Notes: generated by a model from the sequence alone, not told the origin. 64,000 nucleotides of DNA from Paenibacillus pabuli NBRC 13638 (GCF_001514495.1 NZ_BCNM01000011.1:124001-188000), one strand, 5' to 3'. Positions 1 through 8,628 are shown, counted from the stretch's first letter. A program made the numbers and translations.

Positions 1-339
1 TGTTTACAGAACGTATGTTCTTATATTATAATCAATATATGCAATGATGATACACAATACAACCGAGAATTATTGGAAGTACCCCATAACCCTTGTATGC
101 CGAGGTTGAAGGGGATGAAATAGGGACAAGTCTTCTCCAAAATAAGGTATAATTTTTGGGTTTTGCAGGAAACCTAAGGGCATAAAGAAACGACCTCATG
201 GGATGCAAGCTATTACGGAAGTAGTTATGGGAATGAATCGGAAGAAATGTATCACATCAGAAATTACAAAAAAATGAATGAGAAAAGCTTATCGTAGCTC
301 TATGGCCGGGAAGAACAGCTCCTTTTGTAAAAGAGCCAC
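1..339. other. Intergenic or partial region without a recognisable gene
   Basis: Nothing convincing is seen here. Open frames are short and interrupted, and no ribosome binding site precedes a plausible coding frame. It lies downstream of the minus-strand TIR locus, whose terminator marks the right edge. The sequence is AT-rich and may belong to the intergenic zone of a gene outside the window. Confidence 0.5.
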
Positions 340-368
340 AAAAAAGCCCCTGCCTTGGGCGGCGGGGC
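340..368 (-). terminator. Rho-independent terminator of the TIR locus
   Basis: Read on the minus strand, a GC-rich stem (GCCCCGCC with GGCAGGGGC) is followed directly by a run of six T. It sits about 50 bases past the stop of the 77-residue ORF and closes the two-gene minus-strand unit. Confidence 0.75.
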
Positions 369-418
369 CAGATCATCTGCCGAACCAGACGGCAGAGTTG
401 TATATGAGCATAAAGCGG

Positions 419-652
419 TTAAGCCAGATACTGAGGCTTCTCGTATAGAGCCTCTTTTTCCAGAATCACTTTGTAAGGTTTTTCCTTTCCCTTCAGCGAA
501 GGGCCAATCGTTGTCAGCGGTACGGCCGGTTTGTGGAAACGATCTTCTTCCTTGGGTTCCGGAACCGGTCGTGATGATTCGGGCGCAGAACTGAGGCGTA
601 CCTTTTTCTCGCTGCCCCAGCGCTTGCTTATTTTTTTCGTTTCCGGTTTCAT
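419..652 (-). CDS. Small basic hypothetical protein, translationally coupled to the TIR gene
   Basis: A 77-residue protein rich in Lys, Glu and Pro, without membrane segments or cysteines. Its ATG overlaps the stop of the upstream TIR-like gene in an ATGA arrangement, and a good terminator follows, so both are probably one transcript with coupled translation. No family is recognised. The Pro/Lys/Glu composition suggests a largely disordered or small accessory protein. Its position after a putative defence effector makes a partner, inhibitor or chaperone role possible, but that rests on context only. The coupled start and terminator argue that it is real, although it is short and could be a spurious frame. 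Confidence 0.5.
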   Translation of the reverse strand: MKPETKKISKRWGSEKKVRLSSAPESSRPVPEPKEEDRFHKPAVPLTTIGPSLKGKEKPYKVILEKEALYEKPQYLA

Positions 653-1686
653 TCCGGTTCGCCTCCTAACAAATCGTTGATGGCGTTGAACAGATGACGG
701 TTCTCCAAATCCATCTGCTGAAATATCGCCTCATCCGCTTCAATATGTCCAATAATGTGGACTGTAATGACATACCTCTTGGCTACAGGATAGCATAGCA
801 GATACTCTTTCTCAAGGTAGTCGTCGTAGAGATTGATCTTGATTTTGTTCTCCCGATAAGAATCAATAACCAGAATTCGCTTCGGATCATCAGGCTGTTT
901 GTCGTCGTTGGCGGACAAGTTATATTTTCTTCCCGGTTCCCCCACATTACCACATAATTGTTCAATATGACCACTGTCATCTGTCCGGTATATGGCAGTC
1001 CCGCGCACGGCAAATGGGGGGTGAGAGACAAAGGCAGTACGAAGTGCATCGCTCATTCGTTCGAGCATCTTGGCATCTGCTTTGCGGGTGCGCAGCAATT
1101 CCCTAAAGAACCGCAGCAACTTGAGCAGTTGCAGCCGCGCTTCTCCTTCAGTCCGTTTATGCGACTCAAGAATTTTTTCCACTTCAGGATCGCTCCAGCG
1201 TCCCTGTTCTTCAATGCTGTCTGCGATTTTGGAACAAGCCACCGAAACGGCTGGCGCCCATTTCCCGTCTGAACGAATTTCATAAACGAGTGGATTTAAG
1301 CCCAGCAGGTCAGTAGGCATGCGTAAACCTTCGATCTTGGAAGCGTCTTTGATGTCCGTAATATCCTCAGGAAGAATGAAAAAAATACGCTTTCGTCCCA
1401 AGCGACCCATAAACAAACCCATTTCCAGCATTGTATTATCGCGGACAGAGGCATAGTACTTCCCGCGAATTTTGGATATATCATCCGGATGGAAAATAAA
1501 AATGGCAAAGTCAGTCGTACGTACTTCTGCTTCCAGATCATCCATGGTATAACTGCTTGGATTAAACACTCCGGAGTACCAAGGGGTAACTTCGGCCGAG
1601 AAACGCAAGTTTTCGTGTACTGCGGCTGCAATCGGCTTCGCTTCCAGCGAGCAGCCAATAAAGACTCTTGGCTTTAACGTTTTCAT
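649..1686 (-). CDS. TIR-like nucleotide-binding protein (CAP12/Pycsar-effector type TIR) with C-terminal sensor-like domain
   Basis: About 345 residues. The N-terminal ~130 residues match the predicted nucleotide-binding TIR-like family (PF10137, named for CAP12/Pycsar effectors): RVFIGCSLEAKPIA at the first strand, then TPWYSGVFNPSSYTMDDLE, DFAIFIFHPDD, and RDNTMLEMGLFMGRLGR. The Glu in LEMG (about residue 88) is where TIR NADases carry their catalytic glutamate. Residues ~130-200 are helical and charged. Residues ~205-340 form a mixed alpha/beta domain (RGTAIYR, CGNVGEPGRKYNL, LVIDSYRE, YLLCYPVAKRYVITVHIIG) that resembles a GAF-like sensor in layout; this is an inference. ATG at 1686 with a GAGGCGG ribosome site is preferred over the TTG one codon earlier. 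No cyclase or CD-NTase gene is visible nearby, so activation is unknown. Antiphage NAD depletion is the likely role of such proteins, not shown here. Confidence 0.8.
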   Translation of the reverse strand: MKTLKPRVFIGCSLEAKPIAAAVHENLRFSAEVTPWYSGVFNPSSYTMDDLEAEVRTTDFAIFIFHPDDISKIRGKYYASVRDNTMLEMGLFMGRLGRKRIFFILPEDITDIKDASKIEGLRMPTDLLGLNPLVYEIRSDGKWAPAVSVACSKIADSIEEQGRWSDPEVEKILESHKRTEGEARLQLLKLLRFFRELLRTRKADAKMLERMSDALRTAFVSHPPFAVRGTAIYRTDDSGHIEQLCGNVGEPGRKYNLSANDDKQPDDPKRILVIDSYRENKIKINLYDDYLEKEYLLCYPVAKRYVITVHIIGHIEADEAIFQQMDLENRHLFNAINDLLGGEPE

Positions 1687-2140
1687 CAATCCGCCTCGCT
1701 TAAACGGTAGTGGGAATCAATTGTTATATTATACCATAAACAGCAGAGTAAGTCTGGAAACGTTTAGATGGACCAAGATTAAGCCGATTACGTTTGCTAT
1801 AGTGTATGTGCAAGAGGGAGATGATTCCTTTAAAATCCGCGCAAAAATAAAAAATGGACCCAAATTGTCACAGTTGGGTGACTGGACAGTTATATTTGGA
1901 AGCTTCAGTCATAGAATGAAGGAGCAGGTAGCACCATTCGTTAGAGAAGCTTGTCCTGGTGTGGCTGTTTGACGGCTCAAGCAGGCCAGAGTGTGCTTTT
2001 TGCGTGTATTTGAAGGGTCTGCTGTTTCGACCCAATCACATCGGTGTTATATAATAGAAGAACAAGCAAGTTAGCTTTGGTGTTTAAGCAGAATGAACGA
2101 TTACACGTTTTGAATCATGTTGAACTTACATTCACACAGG
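1687..2140. other. Non-coding region between the TIR locus and the structured repeat
   Basis: No supported gene. A weak plus-strand frame ending at 1972 has some protein-like character in its last ~55 codons but matches nothing recognised and could be a remnant. The minus-strand promoter of the TIR gene should lie just right of 1686. Confidence 0.4.
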
Positions 2141-2330
2141 AACGAAGAGTGCAGAACCCGTCTGTAGAAGCGAAGCGTTCGCCTGAAAGCTTTCTGAAAG
2201 AAAGCTACTTCGAAAGCATAAGCTATTCAACGAATTTTCCCATTTGAAATATGGGATCAGAAAAATTCGTGGATAACAGCGATCGAAAGAGAGTACTGCA
2301 ATCGAAGTGGGTTAAGTGTGATATCAGACG
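2141..2330 (+). repeat. Structured interspersed repeat, copy A
   Basis: One of three copies in this window (others near 20561 and 51281). Ends carry short inverted arms (TGCAG at about 2150, CTGCA at about 2296). Inside are a GCGAA/TTCGC hairpin and a longer stem, ACGAATTTT pairing with AAAATTCGT, enclosing CCCAT/ATGGG. The conserved segment GGATAACAGCGATCG lies between the long stem and the right arm. This copy carries about 40 extra bases (around 2185-2229) absent from the other two. It lies in non-coding DNA about 320 bases before the YitT gene. No known family is recognised. Confidence 0.7.
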
Positions 2331-2647
2331 TTCGACTTTGTGCATAGTGTAATATTTCAATTTGTTTAACCAAGCATAGCTAACCACCAACAGACAGAAA
2401 GGATCAGGATACCATGAGTTCCCGAAGGATAATCTCCCCAAGGACGATCTGGAAACGTTACGATCTCTCTTACACTTAGCGCCCCTTGTAGAGTACATCA
2501 CCGTAAAGAATAAAACGGCTGACTCTGCGAAAGAGGGGATTGGAATGAATACTATTCGAAGGACAAATACGATGATTTCTTCCAGGCTTGCCTTTTGCAG
2601 GGTACGGTCGGTGCAAACCAACCTTTACAAACTGCGAGGGAACCTGA
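2331..2647. other. Leader region upstream of the YitT gene
   Basis: About 320 bases without a supported gene. Short frames begin at ATG 2413 and 2546 but are under 50 codons, have no clear family and end near or inside the YitT gene. The promoter of the YitT gene is expected here; no strong consensus stands out. Confidence 0.4.
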
Positions 2648-3370
2648 ATGAAGAGAACATCGTTAACCTTACAACAAGTTAAGACAGAGGCGGGAAAGTT
2701 CGCCATTATGCTGCTCGGAACCTTTATTTTGGCATTTGCCTACTATCACATTAATTTTCAGAATCATTTATCGGAGGGCGGATTTGTCGGTCTGGCCCTG
2801 CTTGGAAAATACGCGACAGGCTTATCACCTGCGATCGGCATGCTGCTGCTGGATATTCCAGTCATGATTCTGGCCTGGTTCATCAAGGGCTGGAAGTTCA
2901 TGATCCAGGCACTGCTGGGTGTGGCCGCATTCTCATTGTTCTATGACGGGTTTGAACGATACTCTACCCTGGTCATTCCGTTTCACGGCAATCTGTGGAT
3001 TCCGGCAGTCCTGTCCGGTGTTATCACCGGCGTGGGAGCTGGTATGGTGCTTCGATTCGGAGGAGCGACAGGCGGAGATGACATTCTGGCCGTGCTCATT
3101 AGCCGCTGGAAGGGTTGGAAGCTGGGAACGGTTTTCTTTGTCAGCGATGCGTTTGTACTTGGATTGTCGCTTTTCTTTCTACCGGTAAAAGAAACTTTAT
3201 ATACCATTCTGGCCGTATGGATTGCCAGCAAAGTGATTACGTACATGGTCAGTTTCCCGGCTCGCCGGACGGTTACGACCTCAGCTGTGAAGCTGCCCGT
3301 ATCAACTGCAGCTAAAGTAGTCAGCGGTGCTTCCCAACGAGCTCCGGTGGCTAGAGGCGTATCACATTAA
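2648..3370 (+). CDS. YitT family (DUF161) integral membrane protein
   Basis: A 240-residue membrane protein with about five or six hydrophobic segments starting near residue 17. Features typical of the YitT/YpjC/YvjA family are seen: an early FAYYHINFQNHLSEGGFVG region and a later GGATGGDDILAVLISRWKG signature. The usual C-terminal cytoplasmic DUF2179 domain is missing. Instead the protein ends in about 40 Ala/Val/Ser-rich residues, so it is the short form of the family. Its substrate is unknown in most members. Start chosen for the GAGGG ribosome site a few bases upstream. It is monocistronic, with a terminator right after it and a convergent gene beyond. Confidence 0.85.
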   Translation: MKRTSLTLQQVKTEAGKFAIMLLGTFILAFAYYHINFQNHLSEGGFVGLALLGKYATGLSPAIGMLLLDIPVMILAWFIKGWKFMIQALLGVAAFSLFYDGFERYSTLVIPFHGNLWIPAVLSGVITGVGAGMVLRFGGATGGDDILAVLISRWKGWKLGTVFFVSDAFVLGLSLFFLPVKETLYTILAVWIASKVITYMVSFPARRTVTTSAVKLPVSTAAKVVSGASQRAPVARGVSH

Positions 3371-3376
3371 AGTACC

Positions 3377-3426
3377 AAACCACCTTACTTCTGAATGAAC
3401 GATCTCAGGTTAGGTGGTTTTGTCTT
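3377..3426 (+). terminator. Terminator of the YitT gene
   Basis: AAACCACCTTA pairs with TAGGTGGTTT and is followed by a T-rich run, directly after the YitT stop codon. Confidence 0.7.
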
Positions 3427-3427
3427 A

Positions 3428-3492
3428 CAAAAAAGCCCTTTTGCATGCTTGATGGGAATGAGCTCCCATCAGCCACAAAAGGGCTTTTGTCA
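3428..3492. terminator. Bidirectional terminator between YitT and YdaT-like genes
   Basis: A long perfect arm, AAAAGCCCTTTTG and its complement CAAAAGGGCTTTT, encloses a second small stem (GATGGGA / TCCCATC). The A and T tracts on both sides allow termination of both convergent genes. Confidence 0.8.
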
Positions 3493-3557
3493 GATCAGCA
3501 GGTTGACGGACAAACAGGGTATGTTCCCTAATCCATCAATCTATAGCACAGATGAAC

Positions 3558-4031
3558 TCAAGGTTTGATGGAAGAGGCAATCTGACCATCTTCATTATGA
3601 ATGATAGCCCGGATGTTCTGCTTTTCACTCTTTTCCTTGGCCGCATCTACGGCCTCAGCTTTGGTATGGAACGTGGAGAGAGGTTTGGATTTCCCTTCCT
3701 CCTTGATGGCCCAGCCGGAGTCCGTAGGGACGACATGAATATTGTCATGGCTTTTGGAAGAAGAGACCGGCTCGGAATGACGGTGCTCCGATGAGGATTT
3801 TCCATGCTCCGATCTATGGTCTGATGGAGAATGTTTCGGATCCTGCTTCGAATTTTTCGTTGTGGGATGATTCTCATCCCATTCTTCTGCTTTTGCCGTA
3901 GCAATCGCTATGGCGCGCCCTTCCTCGTATCCGTCATCCAGCAGTGCGTTGGCAATATCAATGGCTTTATGTCTGACACGAGGCTCCAGATTTTTCATGG
4001 AAACCGGATAATCCTGTTTGTTCCACGGCAT
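3558..4031 (-). CDS. ydaT: YdaT-like protein with C-terminal DUF2188 domain
   Basis: 157 residues. The N-terminal part (MPWNKQDYPVSMKNLEPRVR, then IDIANALLDDGYEEGRAIAIATAKAEEW) is the hallmark of Bacillus YdaT-type proteins. A hydrophilic Ser/His/Lys-rich linker covers residues ~55-95. The C-terminal ~55 residues (HVVPTDSGWAIK ... AIIHNEDGQIASS) are a DUF2188 domain, a small fold found in many stress-associated proteins. Ribosome site GGAGG lies just before the ATG. The protein is soluble and its biochemical role is unknown. In B. subtilis ydaT lies close to the Amj gene (ydaH), as it does here, where the two genes are divergent. Confidence 0.85.
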   Translation of the reverse strand: MPWNKQDYPVSMKNLEPRVRHKAIDIANALLDDGYEEGRAIAIATAKAEEWDENHPTTKNSKQDPKHSPSDHRSEHGKSSSEHRHSEPVSSSKSHDNIHVVPTDSGWAIKEEGKSKPLSTFHTKAEAVDAAKEKSEKQNIRAIIHNEDGQIASSIKP

Positions 4032-4254
4032 CGTAATTCCCTCCTGTAAAGTAGTAAGTTAGTTTTATATTACCCTGTAGAGGGATGGATAAACGTATAT
4101 TTTGGAAGGGACAAGATGCATAAGTCGTAGCTATCTCACATTTTTTGTTAGAGATGGTTTGACCTTTTCTATACTTTTATATGGACGAGGAGTATAATAC
4201 TCCCATATCCAAAAAGTACAAAATACGATTAGAGGAAGATAAGGAGATCTACAT

Positions 4255-5055
4255 ATGTTTAGTCTGAGTCTGGCCATTCCGATGCTATTTACGATGCTTA
4301 TTCATGCCGCTGACAGTCTGTCCTATGCGCTGCGCCTTGGGGGATTGCGTACTCGCAGAATAGCGCTGGCTCTGTCTCTATCCGGAATTTTGCTGCTGGT
4401 ATCCCGTACTTCCAATATGGCGCAAGGACCGATGGTGGGCAATCTGGTGGATACCGCGACGAGTGGAGGGAATCCGCACTTTGCCGCGCAGCTGCACTGG
4501 CTTATGGGGGCGGCTACTGTAGGGACAGCTCTAGCTATATTATGTTTCCCAACCATGGTGAAGCTCGCATCGAGAATGGTCGTGCATTTTGAAGCAGCCG
4601 GCTCCATTCCGGTGATGGTTCGCGGTATGCTGAAGCGGAGCAAGATTAGGAACGCAGCGTATTACATTACCCCGCCATCATGGAAGATGGCCAAACGATT
4701 AGTACAGCACGGAATGCCAAGACGGCTAATGATGCTGAATGTAGCGGTGACAGCAATTTATACAACTGGCGTTCTGTCCAGTCTTTACGCTGCCTATCTT
4801 TTTCCGGGGCAGGCTGTTGCAGCATCTCAATCGACTGGATTGATTAACGGAATTGCTACCATTTTGCTGACGATTTTGATTGATCCGCGAATTTCTCTCC
4901 TCAGTGACAAATCACTGCGCGGTGAGATCCGATTGGACCGAATGAATCAGATTTATGGCTGTATGCTCGTATCCCGTCTATTCGGGACTCTCTTGGCACA
5001 GCTGTTACTAATTCCATTCGCGTACTGGATTGGTTGGATTGTAAGTTCGATGTAA
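4255..5055 (+). CDS. amj: Lipid II flippase Amj (YdaH family)
   Basis: 266 residues, the usual length for Amj (alternate to MurJ). Multiple hydrophobic segments and the characteristic stretches MLFTMLIHAADSLSYALRLGG near the N terminus, LVSRTSNMAQGPMVGNLVD around residues 48-66, and NGIATILLTILIDPRIS near residue 200 identify the family. Amj moves lipid-linked peptidoglycan precursors across the cytoplasmic membrane and backs up MurJ when that is inhibited; in B. subtilis it is controlled by the envelope stress factor SigM. A strong AAGGAG ribosome site precedes the ATG. The gene is flanked by its own promoter region (about 4140-4240) and a terminator, so it is monocistronic. Confidence 0.9.
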   Translation: MFSLSLAIPMLFTMLIHAADSLSYALRLGGLRTRRIALALSLSGILLLVSRTSNMAQGPMVGNLVDTATSGGNPHFAAQLHWLMGAATVGTALAILCFPTMVKLASRMVVHFEAAGSIPVMVRGMLKRSKIRNAAYYITPPSWKMAKRLVQHGMPRRLMMLNVAVTAIYTTGVLSSLYAAYLFPGQAVAASQSTGLINGIATILLTILIDPRISLLSDKSLRGEIRLDRMNQIYGCMLVSRLFGTLLAQLLLIPFAYWIGWIVSSM

Positions 5056-5088
5056 GCCAGTTTCAAACTATATACAAAAAAGCAAAAG

Positions 5089-5137
5089 AAAAAGGGCTTC
5101 CCATATGTCATGAACATGACGGGAAGCCCCTTTTTAG
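5089..5137. terminator. Terminator after amj
   Basis: AAAGGGCTTCCC pairs with GGGAAGCCCCTTTTT around a small inner stem (GTCATG/CATGAC). It can serve both the plus-strand amj and the convergent msrAB gene. Confidence 0.8.
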
Positions 5138-5277
5138 TCTAAATTAATGTCTAACGAACGGAGCACAAGCTAATAGCTCCAATTCCCTCAAGTTTGCATT
5201 CCACATGAATTGTCCTTTTAGGGTGCGGTCGATTCGTTAGCATCTCATTAAATTCCGTTGCTTCATTAAACCATTAC

Positions 5278-6240
5278 TTAATTAAACAGTACGGCGTATT
5301 CGGCATATCCTTCTTTTTCAAGGTCTTCTTTGGGTACAAAACGAAGGGCCGCGGAGTTGATGCAATAACGCATGCCCCCAGCTTCAGCAGGGCCGTCATT
5401 GAACAAGTGACCGAGATGGGAATCCCCTTCCCGGCTTCTCACTTCGGTACGAATCATGAAGTGGCTGAGATCCGTTTTTTCCTTGACGTTGTAGTCACGC
5501 AATGGACGGGTGAAGCTTGGCCAGCCGCAGCCGGAATCGTATTTGTCAGTGGAGCTGAACAGCGGCTCACCAGACACGATGTCCACATAGATTCCATCCC
5601 CGTGGTGATCCCAGAATTCATTATGAAACGCCGGTTCAGTCGCACTATTCTGTGTCACTTCGTATTGGAGCGGTGTAAGACGCTCTTTCAGATCGCTTTT
5701 ATCCACTTTGCCTGACCAGTTGCGCTCGATAAAGTCCTGACGACCAGAACCTTTGCTATACCGTTTGTAGTGGGCAGGGTTTTTGCGATGGTAATTTTGG
5801 TGATGTTCCTCTGCTTCGTAGAACGGTTTCGCTGGCAAAATCGGTGTGAAGATCGGTTTGTCAAAACGTCCACTTTGCTCCAAAGCTGCCTTGGAAGCTT
5901 CCGCAATTTGGCGTTGTTCTTCACTGTGGTAGAAGATGGCTGTCTGGTAAGATGTTCCGCGGTCATGGAATTGTCCGCCTGTATCTGTTGGATCGATTTG
6001 CTGCCAGAACAGCTCAACGAGCTTCTCATAAGGGAAGATGGCCGGGTCAAACGTAATTTGAACCGCCTCTACATGTCCTGTCGTTTCCGAGCAGACCTCC
6101 TCATAGGTTGGGTTCTCGGTGTGTCCGCCTGTATAACCCGATACAATCTTATGAATGCCGGGCAATTCCTCAAAGGGGGATACCATACACCAGAAGCATC
6201 CTCCTGCAAAAGTTGCTTTTTCAATTGCTTGTTGTTCCAT
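5278..6240 (-). CDS. msrAB: Fused peptide-methionine sulfoxide reductase MsrA-MsrB
   Basis: About 320 residues. The MsrA domain comes first with the catalytic GGCFWCM motif near residue 13, followed by [16 protein letters not shown]. The MsrB domain occupies the C-terminal half ([18 protein letters not shown], then [30 protein letters not shown], whose Cys is the catalytic one). The zinc-binding CXXC pairs of many MsrB proteins are replaced ([11 protein letters not shown]), as in zinc-free MsrB forms. The fusion repairs both S and R methionine sulfoxides in oxidised proteins. ATG at 6240 is preferred because GGAGTG lies just upstream. A longer frame reaches 6312 but adds 24 unconserved residues. 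It follows the TVP38 gene on the same strand with a gap of about 240 bases. Confidence 0.92.
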   Translation of the reverse strand: MEQQAIEKATFAGGCFWCMVSPFEELPGIHKIVSGYTGGHTENPTYEEVCSETTGHVEAVQITFDPAIFPYEKLVELFWQQIDPTDTGGQFHDRGTSYQTAIFYHSEEQRQIAEASKAALEQSGRFDKPIFTPILPAKPFYEAEEHHQNYHRKNPAHYKRYSKGSGRQDFIERNWSGKVDKSDLKERLTPLQYEVTQNSATEPAFHNEFWDHHGDGIYVDIVSGEPLFSSTDKYDSGCGWPSFTRPLRDYNVKEKTDLSHFMIRTEVRSREGDSHLGHLFNDGPAEAGGMRYCINSAALRFVPKEDLEKEGYAEYAVLFN

Positions 6241-6483
6241 GCTATATTCACTCCATTTCTGATGAAGATCCAGCGCGCCTGTTCGAGTTGTTGCTCCTCT
6301 TGTTTTGGACATTCGTCCAAAGCTGAAAGTTGCTCCAATTCGATCACTCGCTCCAGCAATCTACGGTTTTATTGAAACTTGTTAACACAAGAATATGGCT
6401 TACTCTTCTATTATATCCTGAATTGGCAAGTCAACCAAGCCGGATCGTAAGCGGGAGGACAGAATGGCCTCTGAACCTTCGAT

Positions 6484-7095
6484 TCATATCTTTTTACGCG
6501 TACGCAAACGAAACAAGAGCAATATAACTGCCATAAGCAGCAGATATCCGGCAAGGATCAGCAGACTCAGCCAGATGGATGTGTCCGCTTGGGCACCTGC
6601 ATAGGCAAAAACAAAAATCGCAGGCAATTTGCCAATCGCGGTAGCCAGCATAAAGACCCAAAATGGCGTGTAGGTAATGCCTGCATAGATATTGACCGCC
6701 ATTTGAGGGACAATCGGCAGCAGACGCAATGACATAACACCCATGAAGGGATGAGTTTCCATCCAGGTCGTGAATCGATTCAAACCTCGGATGTTTTCGA
6801 GATAGGATCTGGCCTGAGATCTGAATATCGTTCTTGCTCCCATGTATACCAGCAGTGCAGCAAGCGTGGTTCCAAGCCAGCAGATCCAGGCTGCTGTTAC
6901 AGTACCATAACTATAGCCAAAGGCAATGATGACGATCTTGTATGGAATGACGGGTACAAGAGCAAACAATGTCGCCATGGCGAGTAAAAGCGGGATGGAC
7001 TGGTGCAAGTCCGTCCAGGCCAGCAGTTCATATCTGTAAATAAACGTGACTCCGGCAAGTAAAACATATAAGAGGAGCCATAACCATTTTCGCAA
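6484..7095 (-). CDS. TVP38/TMEM64 family membrane protein
   Basis: About 203 residues from the start chosen here. Family signs are PVIPYKIVIIAFGYSYG, a GARTIF segment followed by a charged loop, and GVMSLRLLPIVPQMAVNIYAG, the core of the SNARE-associated/DedA-like VTT domain. Five or six membrane helices are visible. Related proteins act in lipid scrambling or membrane homeostasis; the bacterial role is not settled. The TTG at 7095 is preferred because AAAGGAG lies 11 bases before it and the protein then begins directly with a membrane helix. An ATG at 7227 would add 44 residues without hydrophobic or family character. Confidence 0.82.
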   Translation of the reverse strand: MRKWLWLLLYVLLAGVTFIYRYELLAWTDLHQSIPLLLAMATLFALVPVIPYKIVIIAFGYSYGTVTAAWICWLGTTLAALLVYMGARTIFRSQARSYLENIRGLNRFTTWMETHPFMGVMSLRLLPIVPQMAVNIYAGITYTPFWVFMLATAIGKLPAIFVFAYAGAQADTSIWLSLLILAGYLLLMAVILLLFRLRTRKKI

Positions 7096-7287
7096 AATTC
7101 CAAACGCTCCTTTCAGATCAGAAAGGGTCTGACTGCTTCCAATCTGTTTTGCTATTCCTCTAAAGTTTACCACGGTTCCAACCAAGGATGAACAATTCGT
7201 TCCGCCCCCACCTGCAATCACTGGCATGTTGCTGTCTGAAGGGTTACACTATAGGACGTAGAAATATAGAACTCATCTGAAGGTGGA

Positions 7288-8235
7288 ATGATCATAATGG
7301 AAACAACCAAGCGAACCCGTGCTGCGATCATCGGACTCGGGGATATTGCACGTAAAGTATATTTGCCGCTGTTGACTGCCCACTCGCATGTGGAAATTAC
7401 GGGGATTATGAACCGTTCTCCTGAGCCGGTGAAGGAAATACAGCATACGTATAGATTGAACAATGGAACAACGGAGATGAAAGAATTGTTGTCTTGGGAT
7501 CTGGATGCGGTGTTTGTACATACAGCGACAGAAGCTCATTTTGACATCGTTATGCAATGCTTGGAGCGCGGGCTGGCAGTGTACGTGGATAAACCACTGT
7601 CCTATACGTTACGTGAGTCGGAGGAGATGACCGCTTTTGCTGAAGCACAAGGTCTGCTGCTGGCGGTAGGTTTTAACCGGAGATTCGCACCGTTGTATCA
7701 AAACGCGAAGGAATGGATGCAGGCTGGACAAGGCTTTGAATCGCTGACAGTCACTAAACATCGGACAGGTATCCAGGATCGTCCTGCTGCGGAAACCATC
7801 TATGACGATCTGATTCATATTCTTGACCTGATGTTATGGTATTCGGATCACAATGTGCAGCTGCTCCATCAATGGATACGTAAAAATGACTTGGACCGTC
7901 TGTTGCATGCAGCTGGATCAGCCAAGCTGGGCAGAACGGCATATGGCAGATTCGATATGGTGCGCCAAGCAGGAGCGGATATGGAGAAGCTTGAGCTGTA
8001 TGGCGGGGGAAGATCGGTAGAAGTGCTAAACATGGAAATAGCGAAGTATGAGGAACGCGGTGAACAGGAACGCAAGGAAACCTTTGGCAGCTGGGAAAGT
8101 ATTTGGACCCGAAGAGGATTCACGGGAGCGATTGATCAATTTTTGGCAAATCTCGAAACCCCGGATGACTGTGCCATCAGTGCGAGTCACGTTATGGACA
8201 GTCATGATTTGGCTGAACAGATTATCCGCAGTTAA
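7288..8235 (+). CDS. Gfo/Idh/MocA family oxidoreductase
   Basis: 315 residues. A Rossmann fold opens with AAIIGLGDIARKVYLPLL (residues ~12-29), the VDKPLS stretch around 100-105 carries the lysine typical of these NAD(P)-dependent sugar dehydrogenases, and GFNRRFAPLY follows at ~129. The substrate cannot be told from sequence; relatives act on inositols and sugar derivatives. The ATG at 7288 has GAAGGTGG upstream; a second ATG three codons later is possible. It is divergent from the TVP38 gene and separate from the sugar cluster that begins at 9.7 kb. Confidence 0.88.
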   Translation: MIIMETTKRTRAAIIGLGDIARKVYLPLLTAHSHVEITGIMNRSPEPVKEIQHTYRLNNGTTEMKELLSWDLDAVFVHTATEAHFDIVMQCLERGLAVYVDKPLSYTLRESEEMTAFAEAQGLLLAVGFNRRFAPLYQNAKEWMQAGQGFESLTVTKHRTGIQDRPAAETIYDDLIHILDLMLWYSDHNVQLLHQWIRKNDLDRLLHAAGSAKLGRTAYGRFDMVRQAGADMEKLELYGGGRSVEVLNMEIAKYEERGEQERKETFGSWESIWTRRGFTGAIDQFLANLETPDDCAISASHVMDSHDLAEQIIRS

Positions 8236-8313
8236 TCTGCAGAAGTCCTTGCGGGAGTGTATACGGAGCTTTTCGCACTAATGATCATTAAACAATATTG
8301 GAGGAATAATACG

Positions 8314-8628
8314 ATGGATGAGTATGAAAAGGAACGCAGCAAACAGATTGAAGAAGCTGTAATTGAAAGCTATAAACAGGAAGAGGAAATGATGATTCTG
8401 GTATTCGCCCAGTGGTGTGTCAATCACGGACTGGACCCGGAAGAGATGTACCGGCAAGCCTACCCGGATCAACTGAGCAACGAGCGTTTGCAGCAGGTGC
8501 TGAAGCTGGTTGTGTCCAAGGAGGAAGCCGGTGACATTCCGGACGATACGGTACTGGGTGTCTTGTCCATGTTCGGCAATGAAGATCTTGCCATGGTGGT
8601 ATCCGAGGCGATCGCCGCGCGCAAATAA
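8314..8628 (+). CDS. Small acidic hypothetical protein
   Basis: 104 residues, mostly helical and acidic, beginning MDEYEKERSKQIEEAVIESY. No known family is recognised. It has one cysteine (in FAQWCVNHGLDPEEMY) and no membrane segment. A strong GGAGG ribosome site eight bases before ATG 8314 fixes the start and supports it as a real gene. It follows the oxidoreductase by about 80 bases on the same strand and may be read from the same message. It ends next to the convergent AraC-type regulator. Confidence 0.75.
   Translation: MDEYEKERSKQIEEAVIESYKQEEEMMILVFAQWCVNHGLDPEEMYRQAYPDQLSNERLQQVLKLVVSKEEAGDIPDDTVLGVLSMFGNEDLAMVVSEAIAARK

Noticed and set aside
355-594. Plus-strand frame of 79 codons over the small gene of the TIR locus
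   Set aside because: It overlaps the minus-strand terminator and the coupled 77-residue ORF, and has no ribosome site.
2141-2330. Insertion sequence or transposon end
   Set aside because: No transposase fragment, no clear target-site duplication and only short inverted arms; described as a structured repeat instead.
2413-2475. Short frame beginning MSSRRIISPRTIW before the YitT gene
   Set aside because: About 20 codons, no ribosome site and no sign of conservation that can be judged from one sequence.
6069-6359. Minus-strand frame beginning [16 protein letters not shown] upstream of msrAB
   Set aside because: The first ~40 codons look protein-like, but the rest runs through msrA in the wrong frame and there is no ribosome site.
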